Below are positions 52,446-62,243 of a DNA stretch of 64,000 bases, one piece after another. The DNA comes from Streptomyces sp. ITFR-16. Its GTDB lineage: Bacteria; Actinomycetota; Actinomycetes; Streptomycetales; Streptomycetaceae. The translations under genes and the position numbers were made by a program. How positions within the stretch are numbered: position 1 is the first letter of the stretch; the number at the start of each line of letters is the position of its first letter. The stretch lies in the NCBI RefSeq assembly GCF_031844705.1, contig NZ_CP134609.1, forward strand, positions 5,332,001 to 5,396,000, written 5' to 3'. Below the pieces are notes generated by a model. It did no database searches. It had not been told where the DNA came from and worked only from the letters and a program-made list of their open reading frames with translations.

Positions 52446-55213
52446 CGGGAGTCTCCTGCCCTGAGTTCGGTGATCGATCCGCGGCGGCCGGTCCACCAGG
52501 CCTGCACACCGGCCACCGCCGCGGCGAGGACGATCACGCCCACCGCCGGCAGGACCAGCGACCACGGATCGGTGCGCAGCGGTGCGGTGGCCGGCAGGCC
52601 GGAGCCGGAGCCGGTCGAGAGTGCGAGGCGCACCAGGTCGATGCCCGGTGCGAGCAGCGCGATGGTCGCCCAGCCGACGAGCAGCCCGCCCACGGCCGCG
52701 AGCACCGCCTGCGGCAGGGCCTCGAAGCCGAGGAGCCGCCCGCCCTGCCGGGAGGTGAGGCCCATGGTGCGCAGCCGTGCCAGCAGCGTGGTGCGCTCCG
52801 GCGCTGTCTGGAGCAGGGAGAGGAGGACGGCGAGCAGGGCGTACCCCGCGCCGGCCGCGATCGCCGCCGTGTAGATCCGCTCGGCGCCGTTCTGCATGGG
52901 GGTGTCCACGTACGCCGCACGCGCCTCGGAGCGCAGCCGCACGGAGAAGTCCTTGCCCGCGTCGGCCGCCGCCGCCCGCAGCTCCTTCGCGTCCGGCCGG
53001 CCCGTGAGCAGCAGGGTCGTGGTCTGCCGGTGGGTGAGGGCGGAGGCGTCGACGATCAGGAAGGAGCTGTCGGTGACGGCGGGGGTGCGGGCCACCGTCC
53101 CGGCCACCCGCACCTTGAAGTCACCGGCCAGCGACTGGAGATCGCGCGGCCGGTCACCGAGCCGCCTGGCGACGGACGGCGAGGCGAGGACCGGCAGGAC
53201 CCGGTCCTTCGAGGGCAGCTCGCCCTCGGGCGGCTGTGCGCCGGTGGTCTTCAGCCGGTCGGCGGGGAAGCCGCCGAGGCCGGTGGAGCGGGCGAGCCGG
53301 GCGTACGTGGCCGGGTCGACGCCGACCAGGGTCGCGCCCTTCGCGTCCTCGAAGCCCTTCTCGGGCGCCGGCAGCGGGACGCCGTACTCGATCTGGATCC
53401 GCGCCACCTCCCGTACCCCGTCCACCCGGTCCACCGCGCGGATCAGGGCGTCGGGCAGGGGCACGGAGTCGCCCCGGCCGCTGACCCGGGCGTCGGCGCC
53501 GGTGGTGAGCACGGCCGCGTCGTCCCGGGCGCCCGCGACCCCCGCGAGGACCGAACCGCCGAACGCCGCCGTCGTCAGCGCGACCAGCAGTGCGAGCAGC
53601 GGCAGGGTGCCGGAGGCCGGGGAGCGCCCGGCCCGGGCCAGCGCCAGGAAGCCGATCGCGCCGCGCAGCCGGGCCACGGAGCGCAGGGCGAGCCGCAGCG
53701 GCAGCGGATAGAGCCGGACCAGGACCACGGCGGCGATCAGCCCGACCAGCACGGGCGCCGAGCTGATCAGCAGATCCGTGCCGCCCGCGCTGTCCGTGCC
53801 GCGCCGGCGCAGGGCGGCGACGGCGCCGACGGCCAGCACCAGCAGGGTGAGTTCGGCGACGGTGCGCCGCCGGGAGGGGCGGGCGGTCGCCACGTCGTCC
53901 CGGGCCCCGTGCAGCCGCGGGCGCAGATGCAGCAGGGCCGTACGCAGCGGAAGCGCGGCGCAGACCAGCACGACGACCGCCGCCGCGCCCGCCACCGCCG
54001 GCCCCGGCCGGGCCTCGCCGACGGCCAGGACCGCCAGCAGCAGGCCCAGCGCCCCGGCGGGCACGGCCGTCACCGCGGTCTCGGCGAGCAGCCGGCCCCC
54101 GATGCCGGCCAGCGAGCCGCCGCGCGCCCGCAGCAGCGCCAGTTCGGCCCGCCGGCGTGCGGCGATCAGCCCGCCCGTCATCAGCAGCACGACGGCGGCG
54201 ACGGCTCCGATGCCGACGGCGGCGACCGTCACGACCGGCTCGATCGCCGCGCGCATGTCGTCGTACGCGGCCAGAACCTCGTCCAGGTCGGTCGTCACGG
54301 TGATCGTGTCCCCGGCCAGCTCCCGCATCCCGAGCAGCCCGGGACCGCCCTCCAGCGAGGCGACCGCCGTCCGCAGCCGGGGCACGTCCGGCGCGGTCAG
54401 CCGGGCGCCGTCCGGTGCGACGCGCCAGTAGAGCTCGGGCTGCCCGGTGGTGGCGAGCAGGGCCGGTCCGGCGTCCGGCGGCAGCAGCAGCGCGGCCGTC
54501 CAGTAGTAGCGCGGGGTCTCCTTGCTGGGGATGGGGACCAGGGACGGGGTGCGGAGGAGCTGTTCGGCCGACCAGTAGGAGGCCTCGGGGCGCAGCGGGG
54601 TGACGATGCCGGTGATCCGTACCGTCAGCGTCCCCCCGCCCCGGGTCGGGACGGCGACGGTCGCGCCGGTCTTGATCCGCAGCGCCTTCGCGGTCTGCTC
54701 GGTGACGGCCGCCTCGACCTCGGTGGTGCGCAGGGTCACCCGGCCGTGGACGGCCGGCCACCGGCCCGTGCGCAGGGTGGCGTGGTCGGACAGCCCGGAC
54801 TGTGTGACGTAGGTCAGCGCGGGGTCGAGACCGTACGGGCGGGGGAACCACGGCTCCTTGGCCGCGACCGGGTTCGCGGTGCGGACGCCGTACGCGGACT
54901 GGGCCGCGTCGGGCCGTACCGGAGCGGGCAGCGCGGCCAGCACGGAGCGGTCGACCCTCGCCATCGCGGCCCGGCGCACCGCCTCCTCGCGTGCCGCCAC
55001 CGGCAGTTCGAGTCCGGGCTGGGGGCCGCTCAGCTCCAGGACGCTGCGCCGGGGTTCGACGGCGGCGAGGTCGTGGCGCAGCCCCTGGTTCTCGTAGCGG
55101 TCGACGGACCGGGGGAACGCTGCGGCCAGGAACGCCGTCACCACCACCAGCAGGGCGAACGCGCAGGCGGCGCAGGCGGCTGCGGCGCGGGGGGTTCTCG
55201 AACGCGGGCTCAT
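52442..55213 (-). CDS. FtsX-like ABC permease
   Basis: A 923-residue permease. An N-terminal helix (AFALLVVVTAFLAAAFP) is followed by a large outside domain, three FtsX helices, a middle segment with several helices (about 400-560), a second outside domain and a final three-helix FtsX core with AIAAGAGYALLAVLLSLLQT, GLTSRQGGRLLGFEALPQ and TEL. The MacB-type double-FtsX layout matches proteins that move lipoproteins or peptides or carry signals. It ends with an ATGA overlap with the ATPase. It starts one base before the end of the upstream permease gene. Confidence 0.9.
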   Translation of the reverse strand: MSPRSRTPRAAAACAACAFALLVVVTAFLAAAFPRSVDRYENQGLRHDLAAVEPRRSVLELSGPQPGLELPVAAREEAVRRAAMARVDRSVLAALPAPVRPDAAQSAYGVRTANPVAAKEPWFPRPYGLDPALTYVTQSGLSDHATLRTGRWPAVHGRVTLRTTEVEAAVTEQTAKALRIKTGATVAVPTRGGGTLTVRITGIVTPLRPEASYWSAEQLLRTPSLVPIPSKETPRYYWTAALLLPPDAGPALLATTGQPELYWRVAPDGARLTAPDVPRLRTAVASLEGGPGLLGMRELAGDTITVTTDLDEVLAAYDDMRAAIEPVVTVAAVGIGAVAAVVLLMTGGLIAARRRAELALLRARGGSLAGIGGRLLAETAVTAVPAGALGLLLAVLAVGEARPGPAVAGAAAVVVLVCAALPLRTALLHLRPRLHGARDDVATARPSRRRTVAELTLLVLAVGAVAALRRRGTDSAGGTDLLISSAPVLVGLIAAVVLVRLYPLPLRLALRSVARLRGAIGFLALARAGRSPASGTLPLLALLVALTTAAFGGSVLAGVAGARDDAAVLTTGADARVSGRGDSVPLPDALIRAVDRVDGVREVARIQIEYGVPLPAPEKGFEDAKGATLVGVDPATYARLARSTGLGGFPADRLKTTGAQPPEGELPSKDRVLPVLASPSVARRLGDRPRDLQSLAGDFKVRVAGTVARTPAVTDSSFLIVDASALTHRQTTTLLLTGRPDAKELRAAAADAGKDFSVRLRSEARAAYVDTPMQNGAERIYTAAIAAGAGYALLAVLLSLLQTAPERTTLLARLRTMGLTSRQGGRLLGFEALPQAVLAAVGGLLVGWATIALLAPGIDLVRLALSTGSGSGLPATAPLRTDPWSLVLPAVGVIVLAAAVAGVQAWWTGRRGSITELRAGDSR

Positions 55214-55214
55214 G

Positions 55215-58200
55215 TCAGTTGTCCCCCTGGTGGCGCAGCGATATCGCGGGGTCGGCGCGGCGCAGGGCGAGTGCGGCGACGATGAGCAGGGGCAGCACGG
55301 CGACCCCGGCCAGCAGCAGGGCCACCTGCCCCGGCGGCAGCTGCACCAGCACGGGCGGCACCGGCTGGGCCGCCTGCCCGGTCAGCACGATCAACGGCAC
55401 GACCGCCCGGGTGAGTACGGCCCCGAGCACGGCCCCGACCAGCAGCCCGAGGGCGATCAGGACGCCCTGTTCGGCCGCGGTCATCCGGGCCAGCTGATGG
55501 CGCGGGGTGCCCAGTGCCCGCAGTACGGCGAACTCGGCGGACCGTTCCCGCTGGGAGCCCACCGCCGCCACGGCGAAGCCGACCGCGGCCAGGGCTGCGG
55601 CGATGACCGCGACCGCGAGCAGCGCGGACTGCGGTCCGGCGCCCAGCGGATCGCTGACCAGCTCGTCGGCGATCTCGTCGCGCACCTGGACCTGGACGGG
55701 GTCGGTGTCGGGGCGTGCGCGCAGCGCGGCGGCGACCTCGCCGCTGCGGCCCGGGGCGGTGCTCAGCCACCACTCGGTCGCGGTCAGCCGGGTGTTGGGG
55801 CGTTCGGCGAAGACCCGGCCCAGCGACCTGAGGTCGAGCAGCAGCGCCCCGCCGTCCCGGGCCCGCTGGGTCTCCCCGGTGGTGGCGGAGGAGACGCCCG
55901 GGCCGGTCGTCGGCAGCCGGTGCACCGTCCGCGCGATCTTCACCCGGACCCGCTCGCCGGCCAGTGTGACATCGACGTTCTGCCCGGTCCGCGCGCCGGT
56001 GGCCTTCAGATAGGCGTCCGTGGCCACGGCGTTCACCGGGGGCGCCTTGGGGCGGCCGGTGGTGATCCGCACGTTGAACGCGGGGATCGAGTACACCGCG
56101 TCCTCGGAGGTGACATGGCCGGTCCGGTAGTCCAGGCCCAGCGGGCCGGCGGCCGACGCGGTCGGGAAGACGGCCGCCCCGGGAAGCACCTCGCCGAACG
56201 AGTCGCTGCTCACGGCCGCCTTCCAGCGGAAGCCGCCCGGCACGGGGACCGGCCGCTCGGTGCCGTCCGCCGCCACGGTCCGCAGCCCGCTCAGCCGGAG
56301 CCGGTGCGCCTCGCCGTGGTCGACGGGCTGCTTGTCGTCCAGCTCGAACCCGGTGACGGCCAGCTCCCCGGCGGCGGCCACCCCGATCTCGAAGGGGTGC
56401 GCCTTCCCGTCGACCGGTACGGAACCCGCGACCACCTGGTACGGGAGGCCGTAGCGGTCCTCCAGCAGCACGGTGAGCAGCGGGCTCATGCCGGACGGCG
56501 AGGTGTGGCGGGGCGCGGCGGGCACGGAGATCCGCAGGTCGAAGCGGAGCCGGGTGCCGTCCTTCGGCAGCAGCAGGCCGGGGCGCGCGGTCCGGGGCGG
56601 GGCCAGCGTCCCGAACAGCCGGTCCGCGGAGCCTTCTCCGAGGTCGTCGCGCATCAGCATGCCCTCGTCGGCGTGCGCGGTGTCGAGCGCGAGGATCTCG
56701 GCGGTGCGGTCGCCCGAGAGATCCGTCGTCGTACGGAAGGCGGGCGCCGCCTCCCGTACACCCGGCAGCTTCCGGTACGCGCCGGACTTGGCCGGGTCCG
56801 CGTTCACCCCGCCGACCATCCGTACCGAGGCACCGGACCTGAAGTCCGCCTGGTCGCTCTGCGAACGGTCCCACGACGCGCTCTGCCCGATCGCCAGCAT
56901 GCCCATCGCCACCGACAGGACCAGCAGCAGCACCGGGCCGGCGCCCCGCAGGGGGCGGCGGCTGAACTGCCAGCCCGCCGGCGCGGTAGCCAGGCCCCGG
57001 CCGCCCGCCGCACGGCGCTCCGCGAGGCGGGCCGCGGGCGGCAGCAGCCGCAGCGTCAGTACCGTGCCGGCGAGCAGGGCGAGGGCGGGCGCGGCCACCA
57101 GCAGCGGATCGATCCCCAGCTCGCCCTTGCGGTCACCGCTGAGCGCGCCGCCGCCGGAGCCGTTGGTCTGCCGGTCCAGCTGCCAGTACGCCACCGCCGC
57201 GACCAGCAGCAGCGCGAGGTCGGCGCCGGCCCGCACCGGGGCGGGCAGCGCGGCGGTACGGGCGGCGCGCCGGCCGCCGGCGCTTGCGGCCAGGGCGGGC
57301 GCCACGACGGCGAGGGCGCAGGCCAGCGCGGTGACGGCGGCGATCAGCCAGACCTGGGGGGTGACGCCCGAGTCGAGCCGGAGCCCGATCCGGGAGAGTT
57401 CGCTGCGGTCGGCCAGCAGCCGGGTCAGCGGCCCGGCGAGCAGCGGGGCGACGACGGCGGCCGGCAGTGCGAGCAGCAGCGCCTAGACGGCCGCGAGCGA
57501 GGTGATCCGGGCACGCGATCCGCCGCGGGCCCGCAGCAGTTCGGTCTCGCCGGAGCGTTCGCTGCTGAGCAGCCGCGCGACCAGCAGCAGGGCGTAACCG
57601 GCGAGCAGCACCAGTTGCACGGCGACGATCGTCAGCGTGGAGCGGGAGACCAGCAGCGCCCGGTCGACCTGGTCGAGCACGGTGGGCAGCGAGGTCTGCG
57701 CGTCGGCCCCGTCCTTGAACTCCGGGGTGGCGAGCAGGGCCTTGGGGCCCTCGGTCGCCGCGTCGTGCAGCGCCGCCATCCGGTCCGTGGTGACGGTCCG
57801 GAAGTCGGCGGTGGCCAGCCAGGACAGCTCGCCCGAGCTGATCCGCCCGGAGCCGAGCACCGCCGGGTCGGTGAGCAGCGGGCCGTATGTGGTGAAGACG
57901 ACCTTGCGGATGCCCCGGCCGCCGAGCGCGTCCAGCCGCCAGTACGGATCGGCCTGGTCGGCGGCCTTGTAGAGCCCGGTGACCAGGATCCGCACCGGCT
58001 TGCCGCCGAGCCGGTCGGTGACCTTCAGCCGGGCACCGGGCTTCAGCGCCAGGGCCTCGGCGGCGGTCGCGGGAAGGGCGACCTCGACCGGGGCGCCGCT
58101 CTTCCCGGCACCGGCGGCGGGCAGCCGGCCGGAGGTGAGCGCGATGCGGCTGCGGTCCAGCGAGGCGAAGTGGGTGAGGTCGGGGTCGCCGCGCCGGTCG

Positions 58201-58532
58201 GCCGGGGCCTGGAGGGCGCGTGGCAGCGCGTACGGCCCCGAGGCCTCCAGCTTGCGTACGGTCACCGGAAGGCCGTCGAACGTGGCGCGCGCGGCCTTGC
58301 GCGCCGCCGCGTCGGCGGTGGCCCGTTCCTCGCGCTCCACCTGCGCGGACACGACGAGCGCGGCGGGGACGGCGGAGCGGTGGGTGAGGGTGTGGCGCAG
58401 CGCGGCATCGCCGATGGAGCCCGAGAACGCGGTGAGCGCCGCCAGGACGGAGGTGGTCAGGAGCACGGCCAGGACGGCCGCGGCGAGAAGGAGCCGGTGC
58501 GCCCTCACCCGCAGAAAGACGAACCCCGTCAC
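55215..58532 (-). pseudogene. FtsX-like ABC permease interrupted by an in-frame TAG
   Basis: From GTG 58532 the frame encodes a normal permease N-terminus (about 349 residues) with a signal helix (LLLAAAVLAVLLTTSVLAAL), an outside domain, an FtsX helix and the motif TELLRARGGSRARITSLAAV. It then meets TAG at 57483-57485. The same frame continues without another stop to 55215, reading ALLLALPAAVVAPLLAGPL and a second FtsX-type core. The family usually has Glu at that site (A-V-E-A-L-L-L-A-L-P), so a GAG to TAG change is likely. As one gene it would encode about 1105 residues. The fragments might still assemble, or the stop could be a sequencing error. Downstream internal GTG codons (such as 57305) could restart translation. 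Confidence 0.8.
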
Positions 58533-58699
58533 CTGGCCCCCTAGTCACCACTCACATCGCGCCCCACCCGCCCCCCGGCGTTGCCTGGATGCTGTCAGAC
58601 GGCTGCTGCTCGTGGAAACCGCTTACGGGTGCACCTTGATGGGATTGTGACCGCTATTCGACAGCGGAGCACCGGATTCCGCACACCCCCGACCGCTTC

Positions 58700-59104
58700 T
58701 CAGCCTTCGGTGTTCACCATCGAGGCGGCCGCATAGGTGAGGTAGTCCCAGAGCCGGCGCTCGTGCTCCGGGGCCAGTCCGAGTTCGTCCACGGCCACCC
58801 GCATATGGCTCAGCCAGGCGTCGTGCGCGGCGCGGTCCACCCGGAACGGCACGTGCCGCATCCGCAGCCGGGGGTGTCCTCGCTGGTCGCTGTAGGTGCG
58901 CGGGCCGCCCCAGTACTGCATGAGGAACAGCGTGAAGCGCTCCTCGGCCGGGCCCAGGTCCTCCTCCGGGTACATCGGCCGCAGCAGCGGGTCCCCGGCG
59001 ACGCCCTGGTAGAAGCGGTGGACCAGGCGCCGGAAGGTCTCCTCGCCGCCGACCTGCTCGTAGAAGGTCTGCTCCTGAAGCGTGTCGCGCGGATTCTCAG
59101 TCAC
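58700..59104 (-). CDS. glbO: Group II truncated haemoglobin (TrHbO)
   Basis: A 134-residue globin. The family residues are TFYEQVGGEETFRRLVHRFY (Tyr and Phe of helix A-B), GDPLLRPMYPEEDLGPAEER, then LFLMQYWGGPRTYSDQRGHP, RLRMRHVPFRVDRAAHDAWL (proximal His of helix F region, Trp G8) and DYLTYAAASMVNTEG. TrHbO proteins bind O2 and deal with NO or peroxide. GTG 59104 is the best start; a frame continuing to 59185 runs into the opposite promoter. Divergent from the FAD oxidoreductase. Confidence 0.92.
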   Translation of the reverse strand: MTENPRDTLQEQTFYEQVGGEETFRRLVHRFYQGVAGDPLLRPMYPEEDLGPAEERFTLFLMQYWGGPRTYSDQRGHPRLRMRHVPFRVDRAAHDAWLSHMRVAVDELGLAPEHERRLWDYLTYAAASMVNTEG

Positions 59105-59174
59105 CCGTCCATGGTCGCAGACGCGCCGGGCGGCGCGGGGCTCCCGGGGGGATCCGCGGAATTCGCACTTTACG

Positions 59175-59211
59175 GTTCGTGACACGAACTAGTATGGTTC
59201 GTGTAGCGAAC
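59175..59211 (+). promoter_or_regulatory. MarR-type operators in the oxidoreductase promoter
   Basis: GTTCGTGACACGAAC (59175-59189) is a 15-base palindrome with only the centre unpaired. It fills the gap between TTTACG (-35-like, 59169-59174) and TAGTAT (-10, 59190-59195). A second, weaker copy, GTTCGTGTAGCGAAC, follows at 59197-59211. The core TTCGTGACACGAA recurs before the marR gene (60910-60922), so the MarR protein probably represses both. Confidence 0.78.
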
Positions 59212-59295
59212 GAAGTCGCGCGCTCGCATGTGCGCCCGTACGGGCTCGCTCGCTTATCGGTGCTTATTTCTTGTTCAGGGGAATGGGGAAAGAAA

Positions 59296-60408
59296 ATGGC
59301 GAACGGACAGCAGCGGCCGACGGTGGCGGTGGTCGGCGGAGGATATGGCGGCGCGGCGGTCGCGAAAGCGCTCGACGAGGAGACCGATGTGGTGCTCATC
59401 GACCCCAAGGACGCCTTCGTCCACGCGGCGGGGTCGCTCCGGGCGCTGGTCCGGCCCGACTGGGCGGGCAACATCTTCTTCCCGTACGACACCCTGCTCA
59501 AGCGCGGCGCCGTCCGGCGCGAGCGGGCCGTCGCGGTGGACCCGGGCGGCGTCACCCTGGCCTCGGGAGAGCGGATCGCGGCCGACTACCTGGTGCTCGC
59601 CACCGGCTCCGACTACCCCTTCCCGGCCAAGATGGACAGCGACCTCTCCGGCGAGGCGCTGGCGCGGCTCCATGAGGCGCACGCCGAACTGGCCGCCGCC
59701 GGACGGGTGCTGATCACCGGCGCCGGACCGGTCGGCCTCGAACTGGCCGGCGAGATCAAGGCCGTCTGGCCCGACAAGCAGGTGATCATCACCGACCCGG
59801 CCGGGGAACTGGTGCCCGGCTTCCTGCCGGAGTTCCGCGAGGAACTCCTGCGCCAGCTGGCCGGACTCGGCGTGGAACTGCGGCTCGGCACCGCACTGGC
59901 CGAGGAGCCGCCCACCGCGCCCGGGCAGCACAGGCCGTTCACCGTCACCACCACCGAAGGCGACGAGATCGCCGCCGACCTCTGGTTCCGCTGCTACGGG
60001 GTGCGCACCAACGGCGACTACCTCGCCGACGGCACGGTCGCCGTACGCACCCCGCAGGGCCGGGTCCCGGTCACCGGCACGCTCAACGTCGAGGGGCACG
60101 GACACATCTACGCCCTCGGGGACCTGACCGACCTGGCCGAGGCCAAGATGGCCGGATACGCCATGAAGCACGCGGAGGTGGTGGCGCAGAACATCCTCGC
60201 CCAGGTGCGCGGGGAGGAGCCCGCGCAGGTCTACCGGCCGTCGCCGCTGCCCTCGGTCCTGCTGCCGCTGGGACCCGGCGGCGGAGTGGGCCAGGTGCCG
60301 ACGCCCGACGGGCCTGCCGTGCTGCCGGCGGCGGACGTCAGCGCGTACAAGGGCACGGACCTGTTCACCGGCCGGTTCGCCGAACTCTTCAACATCAGCC
60401 GCGGCTAA
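59296..60408 (+). CDS. FAD-dependent NAD(P)H oxidoreductase (AIFM2/FSP1-like)
   Basis: A 370-residue pyridine nucleotide-disulphide-type flavoprotein. The FAD site is VAVVGGGYGGAAVAKAL near the start, the NAD(P)H site is RVLITGAGPVGLELAGEI at about 135, and the second FAD contact is HIYALGDLTDLAEAKMAGYA. A single-Cys redox pair is absent, so it is a quinone or electron-transfer reductase rather than a disulphide reductase. ATG 59296 is preceded by GGGGAAAG. It is convergent with and overlaps by 4 bases the marR gene, and its promoter holds that regulator's probable operator. A redox or quinone-stress signal is likely. Confidence 0.88.
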   Translation: MANGQQRPTVAVVGGGYGGAAVAKALDEETDVVLIDPKDAFVHAAGSLRALVRPDWAGNIFFPYDTLLKRGAVRRERAVAVDPGGVTLASGERIAADYLVLATGSDYPFPAKMDSDLSGEALARLHEAHAELAAAGRVLITGAGPVGLELAGEIKAVWPDKQVIITDPAGELVPGFLPEFREELLRQLAGLGVELRLGTALAEEPPTAPGQHRPFTVTTTEGDEIAADLWFRCYGVRTNGDYLADGTVAVRTPQGRVPVTGTLNVEGHGHIYALGDLTDLAEAKMAGYAMKHAEVVAQNILAQVRGEEPAQVYRPSPLPSVLLPLGPGGGVGQVPTPDGPAVLPAADVSAYKGTDLFTGRFAELFNISRG

Positions 60409-60884
60409 GGGGCGGTGGCGGCGGCGCTCTCGTCGGACTCCATGAAGATCACCGGCACCTTGTTCTCCAGCACCAGCCGGCCCAGCAGCCGCGTCAGCAG
60501 CTCGCGGTCGGAGGCGTCGAGGCCGTCGGCCAGCGCCTCGACCCGCCGGCAGGTCTCCGCGTAGAACTCCTCGGCCAGCATGCCGCCGGCCCCGGTCAGC
60601 GCGACCCGGACCGCGCGGCCGTCCTCGGGGTCGGGTTCGCGGCGCACCAGGCCGCGCTGGACGCTGCGGTCCACCAGCCCGGTGAGGCTGGACTTCGCAA
60701 GCCCCAGCACCGTGCCCAGCTCGCGCATGCCGTACGGCTTCATCATCAGGACGCAGAGCAGCTGGCCCTGCTGGGCGGTGATTCCGTGCTCCCGGCCGGA
60801 CGCGGCATACACGGCATTCACCAGGAATGAGGAGCGCACCAATGCGGTGGCGACCCCCATCTGCCCACTCTCGGCCTTTCGCAT
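60405..60884 (-). CDS. MarR-family regulator
   Basis: A 159-residue winged-helix protein. Dimer helices flank the DNA-binding part: GITAQQGQLLCVLMMKPYGM, RELGTVLGLAKSSLTGLVDR (recognition helix) and the wing GLVRREPDPEDGRAVRVALT. The palindrome TTCGTGACACGAA occurs both 26 bases before its start and in the promoter of the facing oxidoreductase, so it probably represses itself and that gene. Cys positions (LLCVLM, ETCRRV) could sense oxidants. Convergent with the oxidoreductase by a 4-base overlap. Confidence 0.9.
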   Translation of the reverse strand: MRKAESGQMGVATALVRSSFLVNAVYAASGREHGITAQQGQLLCVLMMKPYGMRELGTVLGLAKSSLTGLVDRSVQRGLVRREPDPEDGRAVRVALTGAGGMLAEEFYAETCRRVEALADGLDASDRELLTRLLGRLVLENKVPVIFMESDESAAATAP

Positions 60885-60909
60885 TCGCCCAGAATACGGC
60901 AGAAGGACA

Positions 60910-60922
60910 TTCGTGACACGAA
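60910..60922 (-). promoter_or_regulatory. MarR autoregulatory operator
   Basis: TTCGTGACACGAA, an exact palindrome around a single central A, 26 bases upstream of the marR start. Identical to the core of the site in the oxidoreductase promoter (59176-59188). Confidence 0.75.
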
Positions 60923-60940
60923 CTGTGTCAGGACAAACAG

Positions 60941-60980
60941 CGCGGCCGGCGAGAGACGGAAAACCCTCTCGCCGGCCGCG
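60941..60980. terminator. Terminator after the FHA gene
   Basis: CGCGGCCGGCGAGAG (60941-60955) and CTCTCGCCGGCCGCG (60966-60980) form an exact 15-base stem around a 10-base A-rich loop, 17 bases past the FHA gene stop. It also insulates the marR promoter. Confidence 0.88.
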
Positions 60981-60996
60981 CCGCTGTCCGCCGCCG

Positions 60997-62193
60997 TCAG
61001 TCCCGGCGGATCGTGATCGTCGTCCACGCCCCGACGTGCACCTGGTCGCCGTCCTGGAGCGGTACGGGGACGTAGGGCTGGATCGGGTCCTCGGCGCCGT
61101 TGACCGTGGTGCCGTTGGTGGAGTTCTGGTCGACCACGGCCCAGCTGCTGTCGGGCTGCTGCACCAGCACCGCGTGCTGATGGGAGACGCCCGGGTCCTC
61201 CGGCGGCACCGACAGGTCGATGTCCGGGGACTCGCCCGTGCTGTGCCGGCGGCGGCCGATGGTGATCTGGCTGCCGGTCAGCGGGAGCTGCTGCTCCGGG
61301 GAGTACGCGGGCAGGTTGAGCCCGGTCGCCTCGGGGCCGCTGCGCTGCATCATCGCGAGGAAGTACTCACGGTCCGGGGCGATGACCGCGGTCCAGTTGT
61401 TGGACTGCGGGGCCTGGCCCTGGTTCTGGCCGTGGTTCTGACCCGGGTACGGCGGCTGCTGCATCGGCGTCTGCGGGCCCTGGGCCTGCGACGGCGGTGA
61501 GAGCAGCCAGTCGTCGCCGCCTGACTGCGGCTGCGGCGGGGCCGGCGGGCCGGGCTGCTCGTAGACCGGGGGAGCCGTCTGCTGGAAGGCGGGCGGCGCG
61601 CCCTGCTGCTGGAACGGGGACTGCCCCTGCGGGAAGCCCGGACCGCCCTGCTGTCCCTGCTGGTACGGCGGCGGGGGCGGCGGACCCTGCTGGCCCTGCT
61701 GCCCCTGGTACGGCGGGGGCGGCGGCGGGCCGGGCTGCTGCCCGGGGCCGGTGGAGAGCGGCTCGGCCGACCGGTTCATCTGGGACGGGCGGGAGCTCTG
61801 GTAGTCGAACGGGTCGCGCTGCTGCGGCGGGCCCGGCGGCTGCTGGGCCTGGAAGCCCGGCGGCAGATTGAGCCCGGGCACCGGCCCGCCGCCGCCGTGC
61901 TGCGGCGCCAGCGGGGTGTACGACGTCGCCGTATTCGTCAGGAAGTTCCAGCGGCACTCCTCGCAGAACGGCGCCATCGCCTCCCTCGGGGTGCGGCACT
62001 GCGGGCAGAGCTCGGCCTGGGCGGTCGCGTCGGGGTCATGGCCCTGCTGCGGGTAGCCGTAACCGGGCGCGGGCGGCGGGGGTGGCGGCGGGGGAACTGC
62101 GCCCGCAGGCGCGCCCGCCCCGGCCATGCGGTGGCCGCAGACCTCGCACCAGTCTTCGGAACCCGACTGGTGTCCGTTCGGGCAGGTCGGCAT
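60997..62193 (-). CDS. FHA-domain protein with zinc ribbons
   Basis: A 398-residue protein. Two Cys-based zinc ribbons come first: MPTCPNGHQSGSEDWCEVCG and ELCPQCRTPREAMAPFCEEC. A long Pro/Gln/Gly linker (about 90-285) follows, made of short repeats such as GPPPPPPYQ. The C-terminal FHA domain (about 310-398) has ITIGRRRHSTGESPDIDL, DPGVSHQHAVLVQ and QNSTNGTTVNG, the phosphothreonine-binding residues. It would bind a phosphorylated partner of a Ser/Thr kinase pathway. ATG 62193 is the start. It runs with the VWA and PP2C genes on the same strand. Confidence 0.92.
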   Translation of the reverse strand: MPTCPNGHQSGSEDWCEVCGHRMAGAGAPAGAVPPPPPPPPAPGYGYPQQGHDPDATAQAELCPQCRTPREAMAPFCEECRWNFLTNTATSYTPLAPQHGGGGPVPGLNLPPGFQAQQPPGPPQQRDPFDYQSSRPSQMNRSAEPLSTGPGQQPGPPPPPPYQGQQGQQGPPPPPPYQQGQQGGPGFPQGQSPFQQQGAPPAFQQTAPPVYEQPGPPAPPQPQSGGDDWLLSPPSQAQGPQTPMQQPPYPGQNHGQNQGQAPQSNNWTAVIAPDREYFLAMMQRSGPEATGLNLPAYSPEQQLPLTGSQITIGRRRHSTGESPDIDLSVPPEDPGVSHQHAVLVQQPDSSWAVVDQNSTNGTTVNGAEDPIQPYVPVPLQDGDQVHVGAWTTITIRRD

Positions 62194-62243
62194 GTCGGCG
62201 CTTCCCCCTTTCCTTCTCCGGCCCCGGAGGCCGTCAAGTATGG

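Noticed and set aside
57305..57305. True start of an independent second permease at 57305
   Set aside because: The same frame is open and coding from the TAG at 57483 to this codon, so 57305 is internal; at most it could be a restart site after the stop.
52418..58544. Two forward open frames (about 950 and 1100 codons) opposite the ABC permeases
   Set aside because: Both are antisense to FtsX-type genes with clear membrane helices and motifs; the predicted proteins are Arg/Gly/Gln low complexity.
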